Source: Nymphaea colorata
Lineage: Eukaryota; Streptophyta; Magnoliopsida; Nymphaeales; Nymphaeaceae
NCBI RefSeq assembly: GCF_008831285.2
Contig: NC_045145.1
Coordinates: 7,004,802 to 7,068,801, forward strand
Length of the DNA stretch: 64,000 nt
Reading direction: 5' to 3'
The first letter of the stretch is position 1. The number at the start of each line of letters is the position of its first letter. Both the position numbers and the translations under genes were made by a program. The notes under the pieces were generated by a model. The model was not told the origin of the DNA, ran no database searches, and saw nothing but the letters and a program-made list of their open reading frames with translations. Below, in pieces: positions 45,647 through 57,963 of the stretch.

Positions 45647-46149
45647 CTTCTTGTCAGTTTGATTTCGTGAGCACTACTCATTTAGATTGCAAATGATGGA
45701 TGAAGTACCCCTATTGATGGTGCCTTGCTTTCCACCCAACAACTGAAGCAGCCTTCAACCTGGAGATGCATAAAGGTGAGGGAAAATGGAGATGGGTAAA
45801 GGTGAGAGAAAATGGGTGGTTTGCAGCTCTCATCTAATCACTTATTATATGCTGATTAGATAATAGAAATAAAGTGTTTGTGGTCCCTTGTAGTGTTTCC
45901 CAATAAAAGAATTATCGATAAGGTAATTGAGGATCCTAGGGAGCCTCAACAGAGGATGAACGCTTGCAAGGTTTACTCCAGATCGCAGGCTTGGACTTTT
46001 TTCTGCTCAATCACAAGAAATATTTGATAACCAATCCATTTTGCATCTTGGGTAATTGACGTTTAAAGAACTGACATACAAGAGAATCGTAGAGGAAAAA
46101 AGAAAATGATTAGCCCAAGAATGGACCAGATGCATTGGTGGGTGAGCAG
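45647..46149. other. Intergenic, no recognised feature
   Basis: Contains a short doubled phrase (GGTGAGRGAAAATGG) near 45775-45812. Nothing coding. Confidence 0.3.
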
Positions 46150-46421
46150 GAAGTGAACCCACCACCAGCGTGAGGGGCCCAAGCACCCTCTCCTTTCCCC
46201 TACCCGAGGGTCTAGCGTTATGTCGGGTGCTTCCCCCTAACCAGGGGTCTAGCATTACGTCGGGACCAAGTGAATTTACAATTATTCCCTTCAACTTAGG
46301 AGTCGTGTCTGTCACCCTTAATAGTTTTGGGGGGAATAATACCCATAAGAATCAAGCTAACGATTAGGCTTCCATCGGCCTACCAGTTCAACCAGCTATG
46401 CTACGCCCTTTGAGGTGGAGC
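46150..46421 (-). repeat. SINE-like element, type 2 copy 2
   Basis: On the minus strand it opens GGGCGTAGCATAGCTGGTTG, with a B-box-like CTTGATTCTT about 45 bases on. This is the same head as at 41684 and 59394. The body carries a doubled GGGGTCTAGCRTTAYGTCGGG-type phrase (46205-46265 on the plus strand). Ends not fixed. Confidence 0.45.
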
Positions 46422-47719
46422 ATACGCATTAGAGCAAGTTTTCTTTGCACAAACAAGTTCTGAAAGTTCATTAATGTCCTAACCCAGCTTGATGGTTTTT
46501 AATCTATCTCTCTAACTAGTCAGGCAAGCGGCGCACATCGGGTGTATTTTTTGTTTGATTCGTGTGGCACTACTGTCCTAATGGCATTGAGAGTTGGGTT
46601 GAGGATGATTGGGACGATTCCAAATCTAAGGCTATTGGCGGATTGAGACAATTCCGAATCTAAGGCTATTTGTGGATCTCAAGATTACGGGCATCTAAGA
46701 ACAAGCTCAGAATCTTCATTTGTGTAAACCAACTTATTTCGATTTAATTGCTAAGAGCGCAATCTTGAGATGCTAAAGATGGACTGGCTAAACTAAGATC
46801 TCTTCTTCCTAAACTTATCTTCCATGCTTCACCAGGCTTATCATTCTCATGAAAAAAACAATTTCTAGAGCCTGATGAATGTGCAACAGCCTATTGACTC
46901 GTGAACAGCCCAGATCTGATTCATGGGCATCACCTATTCGTCTTTCATCTGCACTAACTAATGTCAAACCTGAAACTTGCTAATGGTAGGGGATTCCCCA
47001 ATTGCAGAAAGGTGCTCCCGTTTCTTCTTTGATTCCTGGCATTTGTCCATCGATCCCATTCTATGTCTATGCAATTTGGTCTATTATGGATTCAACCTCT
47101 CGATGCTCTCTTTATCGTTATCGAATGTTGAAAGCTTCAGTCAGCACAATCCTTAGCCCACTTCTATCTATAAAACAGTCCATACGCTGCATTCATCAAT
47201 AACAATAAAACTATTAGGCGTGAAGAGCCGTGAAGGTTTAGTATACTCACTTCGAGTTACCACATAACGTCCTGTCTTTATTTCTTTGGAACAATGTGTT
47301 GCAATTGGCAGATCACAGTGGAATACAGCTGAACCACTAATTATTTATGCCTATTTCCTTTCTTTTAGTTTGGCTTTAGGAACATTATGTAAGTATTTCA
47401 TGAATATGCTTCAAAATAGAACCAAATTCATAAGACACTTGTTCAAGAATTCCATGAATCTACCCCAAATTTTGGAAACTTCACTCTAAGAATAAAAGCA
47501 TCCCTTTGTGTAGGAAGGTGTGAACCACTCTTGTCCCAAGGCCACTTTCACTTCATGGGAAAAACCCTATTTGCGAGTGCTTTGATCATCAGATTAGTTC
47601 ACAAGAGCTAATCTCTGAAGAATGGTGGCATGACTTTCTGAAGGAGATAAGAAAGATTGGCGTGGGCAGCATACATACAAGGCAGACCACCTCCCTCATA
47701 AGGAGCGCTTGCATCGTCT
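46422..47719. other. Intergenic, no recognised feature
   Basis: A short phrase pair (GATTGGGACGATTCCAAATC / GATTGAGACAATTCCGAATC) near 46607-46660 is a small local duplication. No gene seen. Confidence 0.3.
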
Positions 47720-47729
47720 GACCCAATTG

Positions 47730-48035
47730 TACAATGTCGAGCTCGAGTCAACTCACCTAACTCATTTCTGTTAACTTATCTTTTTATTTTTTTTTTAAAT
47801 TTGTTGACCATGTTAACTCATTTGTTTAACATGTTAACTCATTTAACCAACTCAACCATGTTGAACCAGTTTTATATAGTCAAGCTGAGCCAAGTTTAAA
47901 CAAATCGAAATCTTACAACTTGAACTCAGACTTATTTAACATTTCAAATATAAATTTAAACACAATCTCAACTCATGAGTCCAGTTTTTTCATGCGAGCG
48001 AGTCGAGCCTGAGTTGACTCAACTCGTTGTAAAGC
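47730..48035. repeat. GAGCTCGAG/GAGTTGAG-rich dispersed repeat, copy 3
   Basis: It begins near TGTCGAGCTCGAGTCAACTC and ends GAGTTGACTCAACTCGTTG, with an AT-rich middle rich in TTAACTCATTT. Same word composition and layout as 43085-43375. Next to it lies a separate hAT-like element. Confidence 0.5.
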
Positions 48036-48066
48036 TCTAGATACAACAGCAGCTTCAAATGATAAC

Positions 48067-48328
48067 CATAGTTGGCAAACTCGCCCGCGTGACTCGAGAA
48101 TCACATGAGCCAGATCGGATTGCCAGCAAATCCAACCACGAGTCAAGGTTGGCCCAACTCGCCCCCGACTCAGCCTAACTAATGCCTGACTTGCTCGACT
48201 CAATTGTAGGGATTTACATTATGCTTATTTAAATGTTTACTTAAATACTAAGTTGACAACTCAACTGGCAGAATCCATGACCTGGTCATCTGTGAATCCG
48301 AGTTTAAATCATGGGTTTGCCAACTATG
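48067..48328. mobile_element. hAT-like MITE, CATAGTTGGCAAAC family, 262 bp copy
   Basis: CATAGTTGGCAAACTC at the left is mirrored by GGGTTTGCCAACTATG at the right. The flanking octamers ATGATAAC (48059-48066) and ATGATGAC (48329-48336) match at 7 of 8. It is full of ACTCG / GAGTC words. This is the cleanest copy of the family and defines its ends. Confidence 0.85.
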
Positions 48329-48336
48329 ATGATGAC

Positions 48337-49163
48337 CTGTATAAGCATAACACGGTTGGTGCAGCAAAAGCCTTCTTCAAGGGGAAATGTGTTTGACTTA
48401 CAGAACCCATGAGACCAGTCAACTGCGCTAGCCAAAACATGTATGCTGCCCGGGATTGCGACATACTAACGGCCGGCATAGGGTTTTCTCCCATATCAAA
48501 AGAAATTGGCGACCTCTAGTCAAACATTCAAGGGAGCAACAGTTATTCCCTTATGTTATCGTCTCCCCAACCGCAGCTGTATTCAAGACATAATTTATTT
48601 ATTTTTTCTTTTTTTTTAATTGATTGGATATGTTCCAGACATTCAATCAACAAAAAGTAGCTGATGGAAGTTGAAGATCTCGATTCAAGATGTATTGGTT
48701 GTCAAAACTGTGCCAGCACGCATTTATGCATTGATTGGCCGCACGTTCTAAATAATCTGATCATTTCCACTGCTTTCAGGTCAGTTTCACAGGCAGTCAT
48801 CACTCATCAACAACAGAATGATGTAAGAAATCTTGGACCCCAACACAGAGAACAGTTTCTCATTAGGAACTATCGTAGATGAGTGCGTAGAACAAATAGC
48901 TATCAGAAAGTTTCAACTCAATTGGCTAGCTGTCATCATAAAAAGAAAGGAACAAAAATAGGAGAGAGGCTCTTACTTTTATAAACATAGCCAATGGGTT
49001 TGACAAATTGTGTGACGGAAGAACCGTTCTCACGGTTAGACCAAAATCATACACGGGGAATGCTCCATTAGAGACTTAAGCTAAACAGTAAAAGCTACTT
49101 CCTACGTGTACGTGTTTCTGTGCAAAATATGAATGGGAAAGCTACGCACGACATTGACAAAGT
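48337..49163. other. Intergenic and 3' flank of the DnaJ gene
   Basis: The part nearest 49163 should hold the 3' UTR of the minus-strand DnaJ gene. No other feature was recognised. Confidence 0.3.
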
Positions 49164-52100
49164 TTACCATGGTGGTTTCGGCACTGGAAATAGGTAATTA
49201 AGCGTGAGAGGAAGCTTGTCCTTCAAACGGGAAATCATTTTGAATGTCTCTTCTGCTTCAATTTGCTGTCGTATGTCACCCCTTGAAGCACGATCAGGGT
49301 GGAATCGTACAAGGGCCTTCTTGTAAGCTGCATTCACCTGCCAAAGCAAAGATGTCTAATATTTAATCTTAATTTAGTCCACCTAAGAGACGGACACGAT
49401 GCAGAACAAGTTTGAACCTACGAGGCCACGCTTGAGTTCCTAACAACAAAAAGACTAACAACTGTAAAACAATTCAACCATCAGAAGAAAGTGATGAACT
49501 CGAGCAAAATTCCATAAACTACAGGAGCCATTCAGATAGGCAGACCATAATTATAAGCTCTGGAGCATCTTGCATGCTCTTATCTTTAGTTTAACAGACA
49601 TTTGACATTTGCCGCATGATTTAGTTTGAAATTTGGTACATAGTTACTCTACTTAAACAAAAAGGTGCATAACATGCAGGTACTTCTAATGAGCTTCACC
49701 ATACTTGCATTTATTTGGACAGAACACGCACATACAAATGCACATGCAGTTGAAAATAACTGAATAAGAGTAGCCACAGGCACCAGAGGTGAGCATGATT
49801 AGTCCCGTTAAACAGTCTAAAAGCCAACTCCAAGACAAAATACAAGCACCATCACAACTATTACCAGTGAAAAATAATTTAAAGAACGGTGGTGGTGATG
49901 CATAATCACTTTAATTTTTCATATTTCACAAGCTAAAATCCTAGTGAATTCTTGCAATATTCATTCTGTTGCTGCAGGCATAATGTATCACATAATGTAC
50001 ATGTTTCTACTCATCAGACGTTCACATAAAATCACACAGGAAATGTTGTAAACGTCAAAGAAAGAATGACAACTAAAATCAGCTATGGCCAGCATACTTC
50101 TGCATCCTCGTAACTGCATTTTGCCAAAATATACTCATACATTCATGCATGGAAGTTCATGCATGTCACTCATCTAGGTTTATTTTCATTACTATTATAT
50201 ATAATTTTTTTAACAAAATGGTTTGTCCATTGGTTGGTCCAAATAATAGTCATTAGGAAATCATGTTTAATCAGTAAACTTGCTTAATAAGAACTGACTA
50301 GTGACTAGCGAGAATAAATTCCAGTTTCACCAATGACAAGTCATGAGTCAACTGCTGGTCTAGAGATACATCATATTTTCAGTTTTAAATTCATATTCGG
50401 CATAAACATAAAGGAAACAAGAGTATATAACTTGGTTATCTTAGGAAAAAACCACAAAAAAGGACTTTATCAAACATAAGAGTGGCATCCTTATAAAAGT
50501 TCCCATGATAATAATCTAGTCAAATTTCCTAAAAATGCAAACCTAGAAAATGGGTACAAGAGGCAGCAAAGGTTTGGGTGAATAACAAATGGGCATGTAA
50601 CTTTTGAGAGGCATCAAATGGGAGAACAACTTTTCAGACTAATTCACAAACACTCGCCTATCAAAAACAACATTAAAATAAAATAGAAGTACAAGATTGC
50701 CCCTCTAAACTAAAATTATCTTTTAAAAAGAAAGAAACAAAAATAACAAGGAAAAAGAATTAAAAAAAAACTTACCTTCACCCCTCATCGGATGGCAAGG
50801 GAACAGCATAGTGAGCTGGACATCGAGGCTTGCGGTGGCATCCCCACCTTGTGCGACCCTCACTAGACAGCTATGTCACATAGATATGCGTACGGGTGCT
50901 AGTACAGGTACAGGCTTGGATATAGTCCCGGGTATGACCGTAGTCCCGGGTATGACCGTATCCGGCACTGTTTGACCAATACCCAAGAAGTAGCCGAGAC
51001 AGCAGTACCACTACCGGTGTCGTACCTGACCGGTATGGGTACGCTGCCTTTACAGCAGTACCCATATGACAAAGCTAGACTGGTGTACCCAATGAGGGCA
51101 TCTTCACCTTTTGCCATCAACGAGGATCAGTCGAACCCCTGCTAGGCAGGAATTGTCTAGTAAGGTGAAAGTGAAACAGTGACCTTGTTGGACAAGTAGT
51201 GTTTGACGGGTCGCCCCTTTGTTGGAAAATGCCCGTTCTGACCCTCACTGTCGGCTGAGTGGTTTTCAGTTTCTTTTGAGTTTTTCTATTTCACAAGATA
51301 TTTTAAATTTAGAAGGGTAATCTTGTCACTCACCCTTTTGTTTTAGTGTTTTCTTGTCGAGAGATGGGTATTTGTGAATTGGGGGAAAAAGTTAGGCACC
51401 CATTTGATGTCTCTCAAAACTTACGCGGCCATTAGTCATTGGCCCAAAACTTGGGTGGCTTTTTGTAGGTTTTTCTTAGAAAAGTTAATATATAATAAAA
51501 AAGTACGAAACCATATCTTTTGACCTCAAATACAAGAACATAATTCATTAAAAATTCAAACAATCTGACAGATATAACAGCTAGAGAGTATCTCAGCACC
51601 AGTACATAAATCTTGTCTGCAACCTAGACTTACCTATTTGAAAAATGATTACACAGATCCTATGGGGACTTGTGAAAAAAGAATCACATTGGGATAATGG
51701 ACGTCCAATTTGTATAAGAGAACAAGCAAATGGCACTAAAATCTTACAGCACAAACTGCACGTACAGCTAATAAAGGCACTTTAAAAAAAAAAAACATTC
51801 CAGAAGAGACAGAATGCACATGTTGCGTTTCAAAAGCTATGAACTTCTTACCCATCACATTGCGAAATCTGGCAGAGTTTAAGAAAAATGTTTTTGTACT
51901 GGGAGGCCAATGATGATATATGTATTATAGAAACTCCAGGTAAATTTGTGAAACATTGATAGATATAGATGGATAAATGTTACACGATTACCTCATGTTC
52001 GGTCGGATAATGAGTTCCTCCAACCTGAATGCCTAGACCACGAAGCAGTGAAGCCATATCTCTGTATATAAACTCAAACTGATCAAATTTCCTTCTAATT

Positions 52101-55100
52101 TCAGTACGAAGCTGCTCTTTCAAATTCATTGTCTCCTCATCCTGTTCTTACAGTAATCAGATGAAAAACAGAGTAAGGTTCTCGGGAAAAGTCAAAGAAA
52201 GAGAAGAACAGAAAATTTAATTCTAGACAATGCTAAAAAAAAAAAAAAAAATTTTAGGAAGCCCAGACAAGTATTCAATTACAGACCTTTTTTTGTGTCT
52301 GCCGTACTTCCTCAAGTCGTTGTTTTTGTCTTCTTTCCATATCCAACAACCGCAATGTTTCCGCTTTTTTCCTTTTCCGTAGACGCTGAGCTTCCTCTGC
52401 CTATAGAACCACAGATTGGAGCAAGTCAATACAGATGCCTACACATGCCAAACCCATACTGAATTTTGTTGAACCTTGAGTAATCTAAAACAGATACAGT
52501 TTTGACGAGCTTAACCCCACTGTTCCATTAAACGCCCACTGGGTTCTCTCAGAAATTGGAGCCCAAATTCATCCGCCCTTACAAAATCAAAAGGAAGATG
52601 GGTGCCTTAGCATATGAACTGAATCTGCTAGAGGGGAGCCTGATCCATCCTATCTTCCACGTTTCCAAGCTCAAGAGCTGCCACAACCCTCCTTGCGAAG
52701 AAGAAGCAGCAACACCTGTCTTGATAGAAACATCGTCTATTACACCATACAGGTGCTTGGGCATAAGGAAGATCAATGCAGGAAACAAATGACAGACAGA
52801 ATGGCTGCTGGAATGGTCCAATCACGATGAACTGCCAGCCAACCTAGGAGCCAGCTGAAGAAATACAAAGACGTCTTCCAGAGTTTGCACTTTGAGGAGA
52901 AGGTGTTGTTGAGGGGGGTTAGATTGTTAGACGCCAAACTTATTAGGTGCTGGTACATGATAGTAGTCACAGAGTAATTAGATAGAGGTTAAGAGTTGGG
53001 GTTAGTGGATCAGACAGAGGTCCAGTATGTAATAAACCCAACCCATATTAGGTTGTATATAAGCTGAAAAGGGGTTAACCCTAAGTATGAATGAAAAGAT
53101 AATTACTGGGAGTTCTACTCAAAAGGCAGGAAATTGATAACTCAATCTACACACACAAGACATGACCCTTTTTTATGAATACCTTTGACGTTGATAATGT
53201 AGTTAAAATCTCTATGTGGTTCTAGATGACAGATCCCATAAAAGGGCCTAGGTATCCTGTTCAACAAAAAAAGGAAAAAGGAAAGATAAAGAAGAAAAGT
53301 TTGAGGAAATACAAAAGGATCAAAGTGGGGGGTTTGGGACAAACTCCATCTCCTACTGATAGTGATATACCAAAAGATAGGGCAAGCAAATTAAAAAAAA
53401 TAGTATTTTTTGGTTACTGTGTAGGCACCTTAGCTTAGGTGTGTAGACTACTTGCCAGCTCCTAGGTAGAACCCAAGGAGAAATTTTAATTCAAAGGATA
53501 TTACGAATGAAATTCATTTGATTTAAGGTTTCCACGGTTTGCCCCAAAAAGTAAATGACATATACATAAACAGACACATACATGACTTTAGAATGTCGCT
53601 ATGCCAATCCCATAATAAATTAACTAGAGGGCTGAGCATACAAGAAATTGCTTAAAATAAAGAACCCAAAGAAGATATTATTACAGCAGTAGACAATAGA
53701 GTAGTACTGCAATTCATGCCTGTGTTTTCATGCTATCGCATATCCTGTCCTTAAATCCAATACCATGTAAAATCCTTTTTCAACAAATACTGGCAGCTTT
53801 AACATGGTTCATATTAGTGATATTCAAAACACCTATTCCTTGAAAGCAACTTATGAGCATGCTCACAGAGATATCCAAAATTTAAACATCCTGGTCTTAT
53901 CTCTACACGAAGTTTGATGATCATATGGACAAAGCAACCCAACATTTTCAAATATCACTGCAAATGAAAAAAAATCACAAAATTATTGAAATATTGCCCC
54001 AGATATTCTCAGCATATTCCCAAGACATTGCTAAAAGCCTTCTTTCATGTGGTTTCAACAAATTATTCTACCTATTCTTTTTATTTTTGGAAGAATAATG
54101 GTAGAAAACCTATTATCCCATAAAGTTTCAGTATATTTTTTAAACTTTCAAATTTAGACCTATGGATATTTTCCCAGTTTTCCTTGAGAAAAAGCATATC
54201 TTCAAAAAAACTTCTGAAAATACTTTCTCAGGGATAATATTGTGAATATCCCACTGGCACAAATACAGGAAATATTTTGAAAATATTGCATTTTTATTGT
54301 TAAAACAGCATAAACCATTCTTAAAAAGAAGCCTCGCACCAAAGTATTGCACAAAATACAGCAACAATACCATCACAACACTGTGGTTGATTTTGTTTGT
54401 TTAAATTTTTGAAACGATTTTAAATCTTCATGAATATATCAGTAAGCTAATTAATATAAAAATTTCAGTTTCATAATTTCTTCAATATTTATCATATGTT
54501 TTTCAACGAATTCTAGTATATGTCTCCATTGATTTTGTTTGTTTAATTTTTTTAAACCATTTTGAAACTTCATTAATACATCTGTAAGATAATTAATATA
54601 AAAATTTTAATTTCATAATTTATTCAATATCTGTCACATATTTTTGAATTTTTTGAATTCCCAAGACTTTGTCAGAAAAAAACATTTGGCTGAAAAATGG
54701 CAATCAGGAATGGTGCTCGACATAGAGGTAACCGCCAATCCAGTGTTGGACATCATAGCAAGGAAAACAAAGGTTGAAGTAACTGAGAAAGCACCAAACA
54801 ACTCCAATACAGAAAAAGGAGAATTATGAGCTTGTCCATGAGTCTAGTGATCAAGGAGGACAAGATGTTAAGGAGATGTGTTACAACAGAAAAATACGAT
54901 TTACAACTCCATAACTGGAATGGCAACCAGAGACTGACAGTAAACAAAATGTCCAACCAAAGCAAGTTGAAGAAATAAGTATGAAATGATATTATACAAC
55001 TGAAGGCCAAAAAGGAAAATACTTTGTCACTAATTTTAGGTTTAAAACAAGGGAAAAGATTTTCTTTTCAGATAAGAACATATTGATTGCATCAAACTGA

Positions 55101-56548
55101 ACAACCTGACACAGCCAAATTCTTGGAATCAAAATAAGGAAGCTTCAGCCAGACAAATCAAATAACAAAGCAACTGTTCAGCCTCAAACGCCCAAGAAAA
55201 CCAACACCATCATGGGAACCTCTAAATCTGTAGGAACTCAATAATTCCAATTTCTTAACCTAGAAGATGACATGAATCTGTACCAAAAGAATCATCAAAA
55301 TTTCTGGTCTAGATTGGTTTAACAGAAAGAAATCAAACAAAAAAAAAATGCAAAAGTACATGAAACAGACTCAAACTCATAGGAGAGGAAGTCAAGAAAG
55401 CAAGTTAGCTTATGGACCTGCATCCGCAGCTCCCTGTGCCTAGATTCCCATTCTTCTTGATCAGCAAGTCTGTAAGCATCAGTAGCCTTCAGCTTCTCTC
55501 TATCACCAATGAGATCATTTTGAAACTCAAGCAAACCAACTTCTTCTTTACAAGATGAGACCGATTTAGATGAGTCATTTTGCAGCTTTCTCTCTGAAAG
55601 ATTTTGTTCTCCAAAAATGCTTTCCTTCCCAAGTCCTAAGTTGATATTACTAGAATCAACTTGTTCAAAATCTGGATTTTGGACAGAAGATTTTGACAAA
55701 TGGCAAACAGAACTTGCAATATCTTCACTTTCGGCAGGTCTACTAAACATGTCTTCGATAGACCCATTAGCAGTACCTGCACATCTTGATGTGTTCTCCC
55801 CTTCACCACCATGAACTCCATTGTCAGAGTTGGAAGAGGTTGGCGCCTCAGTAGATTGCTCATTCTCAAAATTGTGATCAATGTGTATTTCGTTTCCTAC
55901 ATCAACTTTCGTTTGAGTATGGCATGAAAAGGTTTTAGGATTGGTACTGAAACCAGATACACTGGTTTGATCCTCAACCTCAAAATGATCATTCCGATGG
56001 CCTTTCCCTTTTTGCTTTCTTAGGGCAGCCTTCTCCCACTCTGCACGAATTTCTACCGAAGGTTCCAAAAGTTCACAGTCTGAATCATCATCTTCTGATG
56101 ATGAACTAATGTGAGAGAAATAACTACAACTGGGTCCATATTTCGAGGATCTGCCTTTCACATATCTTTCTTTACAATTTGATCGTCTGAAAGATGGTCT
56201 TCCATGTTCACATGCTTGGCATTCATCATCATCTGAATCTTCAACTATGTATTCTTGGCAGGAAGATGACTCACACGTTTTAGTGGAACTGGCATTACTG
56301 TTTACATCATCAAGCTCTTCAACATCGCTTGTTGACAGCACATCAACACTATCTTCGTCATCAATAATAATAGTATCGCTTGAAGGAAGTCCCTTGTCCA
56401 TCACAGGAACTGCATATCCTTTTTCCTTTTGGTCAGCGGTCTCTGGAACATCTATAATAACTACATTGCTGCAAGCACCTTTACTCTTACATTTTTCTAG
56501 AGGGTGCTTTAACAGCTTTGTCCTCCGTGTAAGTTGACCCCTTGACAT
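49164..56548 (-). CDS. DnaJ-domain protein with long acidic N-terminal region
   Basis: Minus-strand coding exons 56548-55418, 52400-52287, 52141-51992 and 49337-49164 have GT-AG borders, all in phase 0, and give 522 residues. The N-terminal 377 residues are serine- and acid-rich with several acidic clusters (D-D-E-D-S-V-D, E-D-S-D-D-D-E, S-S-S-E-D-D-D-S-D) and no membrane segment. A basic coiled-coil stretch follows (about 365-440: A-E-E-A-Q-R-L-R-K-R-K-K-A-E). The C-terminus is a split J-domain: V-G-G-T-H-Y-P leads into V-N-A-A-Y-K-K-A-L and the catalytic-loop H-P-D at about 478-480. The overall plan resembles plant DnaJ-superfamily proteins of the EMF1-interacting class from memory, but that link is unproven. 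The protein may be nuclear. An in-frame TAG preceded by a possible acceptor lies just before the ATG, so the true N-terminus could extend through a further exon. Confidence 0.82.
49338..51991 (-). other. Last intron of the DnaJ gene (2.65 kb)
   Basis: Splits the J-domain just before helix II (V-N-A-A-Y-K-K). It contains the hAT-like copy at 50871-51074; the rest is AT-rich. Confidence 0.75.
50871..51074. mobile_element. hAT-like MITE, CTATGTCAC-end family, 204 bp copy
   Basis: The left end CTATGTCAC and the inverted right end CTTTGTCATATGGGTAC are flanked by CTAGACAG (50863-50870) and CTAGACTG (51075-51082), 7 of 8 identical. An 18-bp unit GTCCCGGGTATGACCGTA is doubled near 50924-50959. It shares GTACC-type words with the 1.39-kb copy at 24509. 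Confidence 0.75.
52540..52920 (+). pseudogene. Ty3/gypsy integrase C-terminus and chromodomain-region relic
   Basis: A frame at 52556-52792 reads F-I-R-P-Y-K-I-K-R-K-M-G, A-Y-E-L-N-L-L and I-H-P-I-F-H-V-S-K-L-K, the end of gypsy integrase. After a stop it continues with L-E-W-S-N-H-D-E-L in the chromodomain-like tail and E-E-K-V-L-L-R-G. The rest of pol is absent. Inserted opposite to the host gene's direction. Confidence 0.8.
52925..53150 (+). repeat. Probable partial 3' LTR of the gypsy element
   Basis: A purine tract GAGGGGGG (about 52910) precedes TGTTAGACGCC, the probable LTR start. A TATATAAG lies at about 53055. The right border is uncertain and no matching 5' LTR is in the intron. 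Confidence 0.55.
54387..54655. repeat. Tandem duplication of about 140 bp in a DnaJ intron
   Basis: Two AT-rich units start TTGATTTTGTTTGTTTAA at 54387 and 54529 and share AATTAATATAAAAATTT and CATAATTTNTTCAATAT. Several substitutions separate them. Confidence 0.8.
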
Positions 56549-57963
56549 TTGCTGCTGGACCTACATCCTTATGTACACCAAAATTCTCATATTGATGTCC
56601 ACCAAGAAATAATTAAGGTTCTGCAGCATCCAATGGCAAAATGGATTCTACTAGCTTCACTTTTGTAACTTGTGCTACTACGTGAAGCGTCTCCAATGTA
56701 CCTATTTTCATGTGAAAGCACAGTGTCAGTTTTTAACTGAGGCTAAAGAATAATTTTAAGAAAAAGCATAAGTCCTGCCAGATGAAATGTGGAACAAAAC
56801 TGACGACCAGCAATTCTCTTCTTTTGGGAAACTACTTTAAAACATTTCCCCATATTATGAGCCAAAAAGAAATGCAAATGAAGCAAGAAAAGTTTTTCAT
56901 TCTCAATACATCTGACAAAGAAAAACATTTAAGAGGATGTCAATTTCATCACAATTACTACGCTGACCAAAACTTCTCATTTTAATGAAAACCACCAAAG
57001 CATTTTTCCATGAGAATTGCCAATTTGCCTAGCACACTCGATTTGTTCAGGGTCTATAACTATGAAGTAAACCAGGTTATCATGAATCATTCTCAACTTT
57101 ATCATACGCCAGGTTTTCATATTGCTTTTGACAATAAAATGCAACAAGAACCGGAGGGAGGTTATGCCCCAAGCTCGCTAGATAACCTAGAGAAGACATG
57201 TGTTGATTCCTAATGGACACATTCCAGTAGTAAAGCAGCAAGTGAATATTTATGCGGGCACTTGATGCCCAAACCTAAACACTTTGTAAACGTTTCATGC
57301 TAAAATTTTAACCGCATCAAACACGACGCTACCTGTACATCATAAAAAGGGAACTAAAAGTATGCGTTACCCAGATAGATTCCCATGCATAAGATGTTTT
57401 CCACTCAATGTGCGAACATGAAACAGCAGAACATATTAGACATCACCAATTCAAACAACGACCAAATACAAGCAGCCCACTTGGAATTCACGGCATGCAA
57501 AAGAAATTGGACCTCACAAATAGATCAGACTAGCACGATGAATCAAACCAGTATATCCAACAGCAAGTAGGCCTCCAATCCTCAATTTCCCTCAAATAAT
57601 CCACAAGTCGAACAACAAGAACAAGAAAACGCCCACTTTGCCAACTATCCTCCATCTTAGATGAAGCCGACATAAAAAAAAAAACCGAAATTTTCAATCA
57701 TCCAAAACGACGCAAGAGCAAAAGTTCAGAGCGGCCCAAATACCAAAGCCCACCAACCAAAACGGAATCCCTAGTTCCAAAACTAGGTTCAAAAATTTCG
57801 AGCACACCATCAGAAGTTGGCTCCCATTCAAACGCCAACAACGGACAATCACATGAAGCAGCCATTTCATAGCACCAAACAAATCGATGAAAGGGCTCCC
57901 GAATCTGGAGAAGGGCACTCACCCAGAGATGACGGAGAACAGCACACCTGAAACAAGGCAAAC
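56549..57963 (-). other. Upstream region of the DnaJ gene
   Basis: It should hold 5' UTR, any leader exon and promoter. A possible acceptor TAG lies just upstream of the start codon (about 56560) and another at about 56702. GGTGAGTG near 57920 could be a leader-exon donor. These are unproven. No other gene was recognised. Confidence 0.3.

Larger units (their letters stand above)
52401..55417 (-). other. First coding-region intron of the DnaJ gene (3.0 kb)
   Basis: It carries a plus-strand gypsy fragment (52540-53150) and a tandem duplication (54387-54655). Confidence 0.75.

Noticed and set aside
56549-57960. Additional N-terminal coding exon for the DnaJ gene
   Set aside because: In-frame stop just before the ATG and no recognisable extra domain; left as a possibility in the gene entry only.
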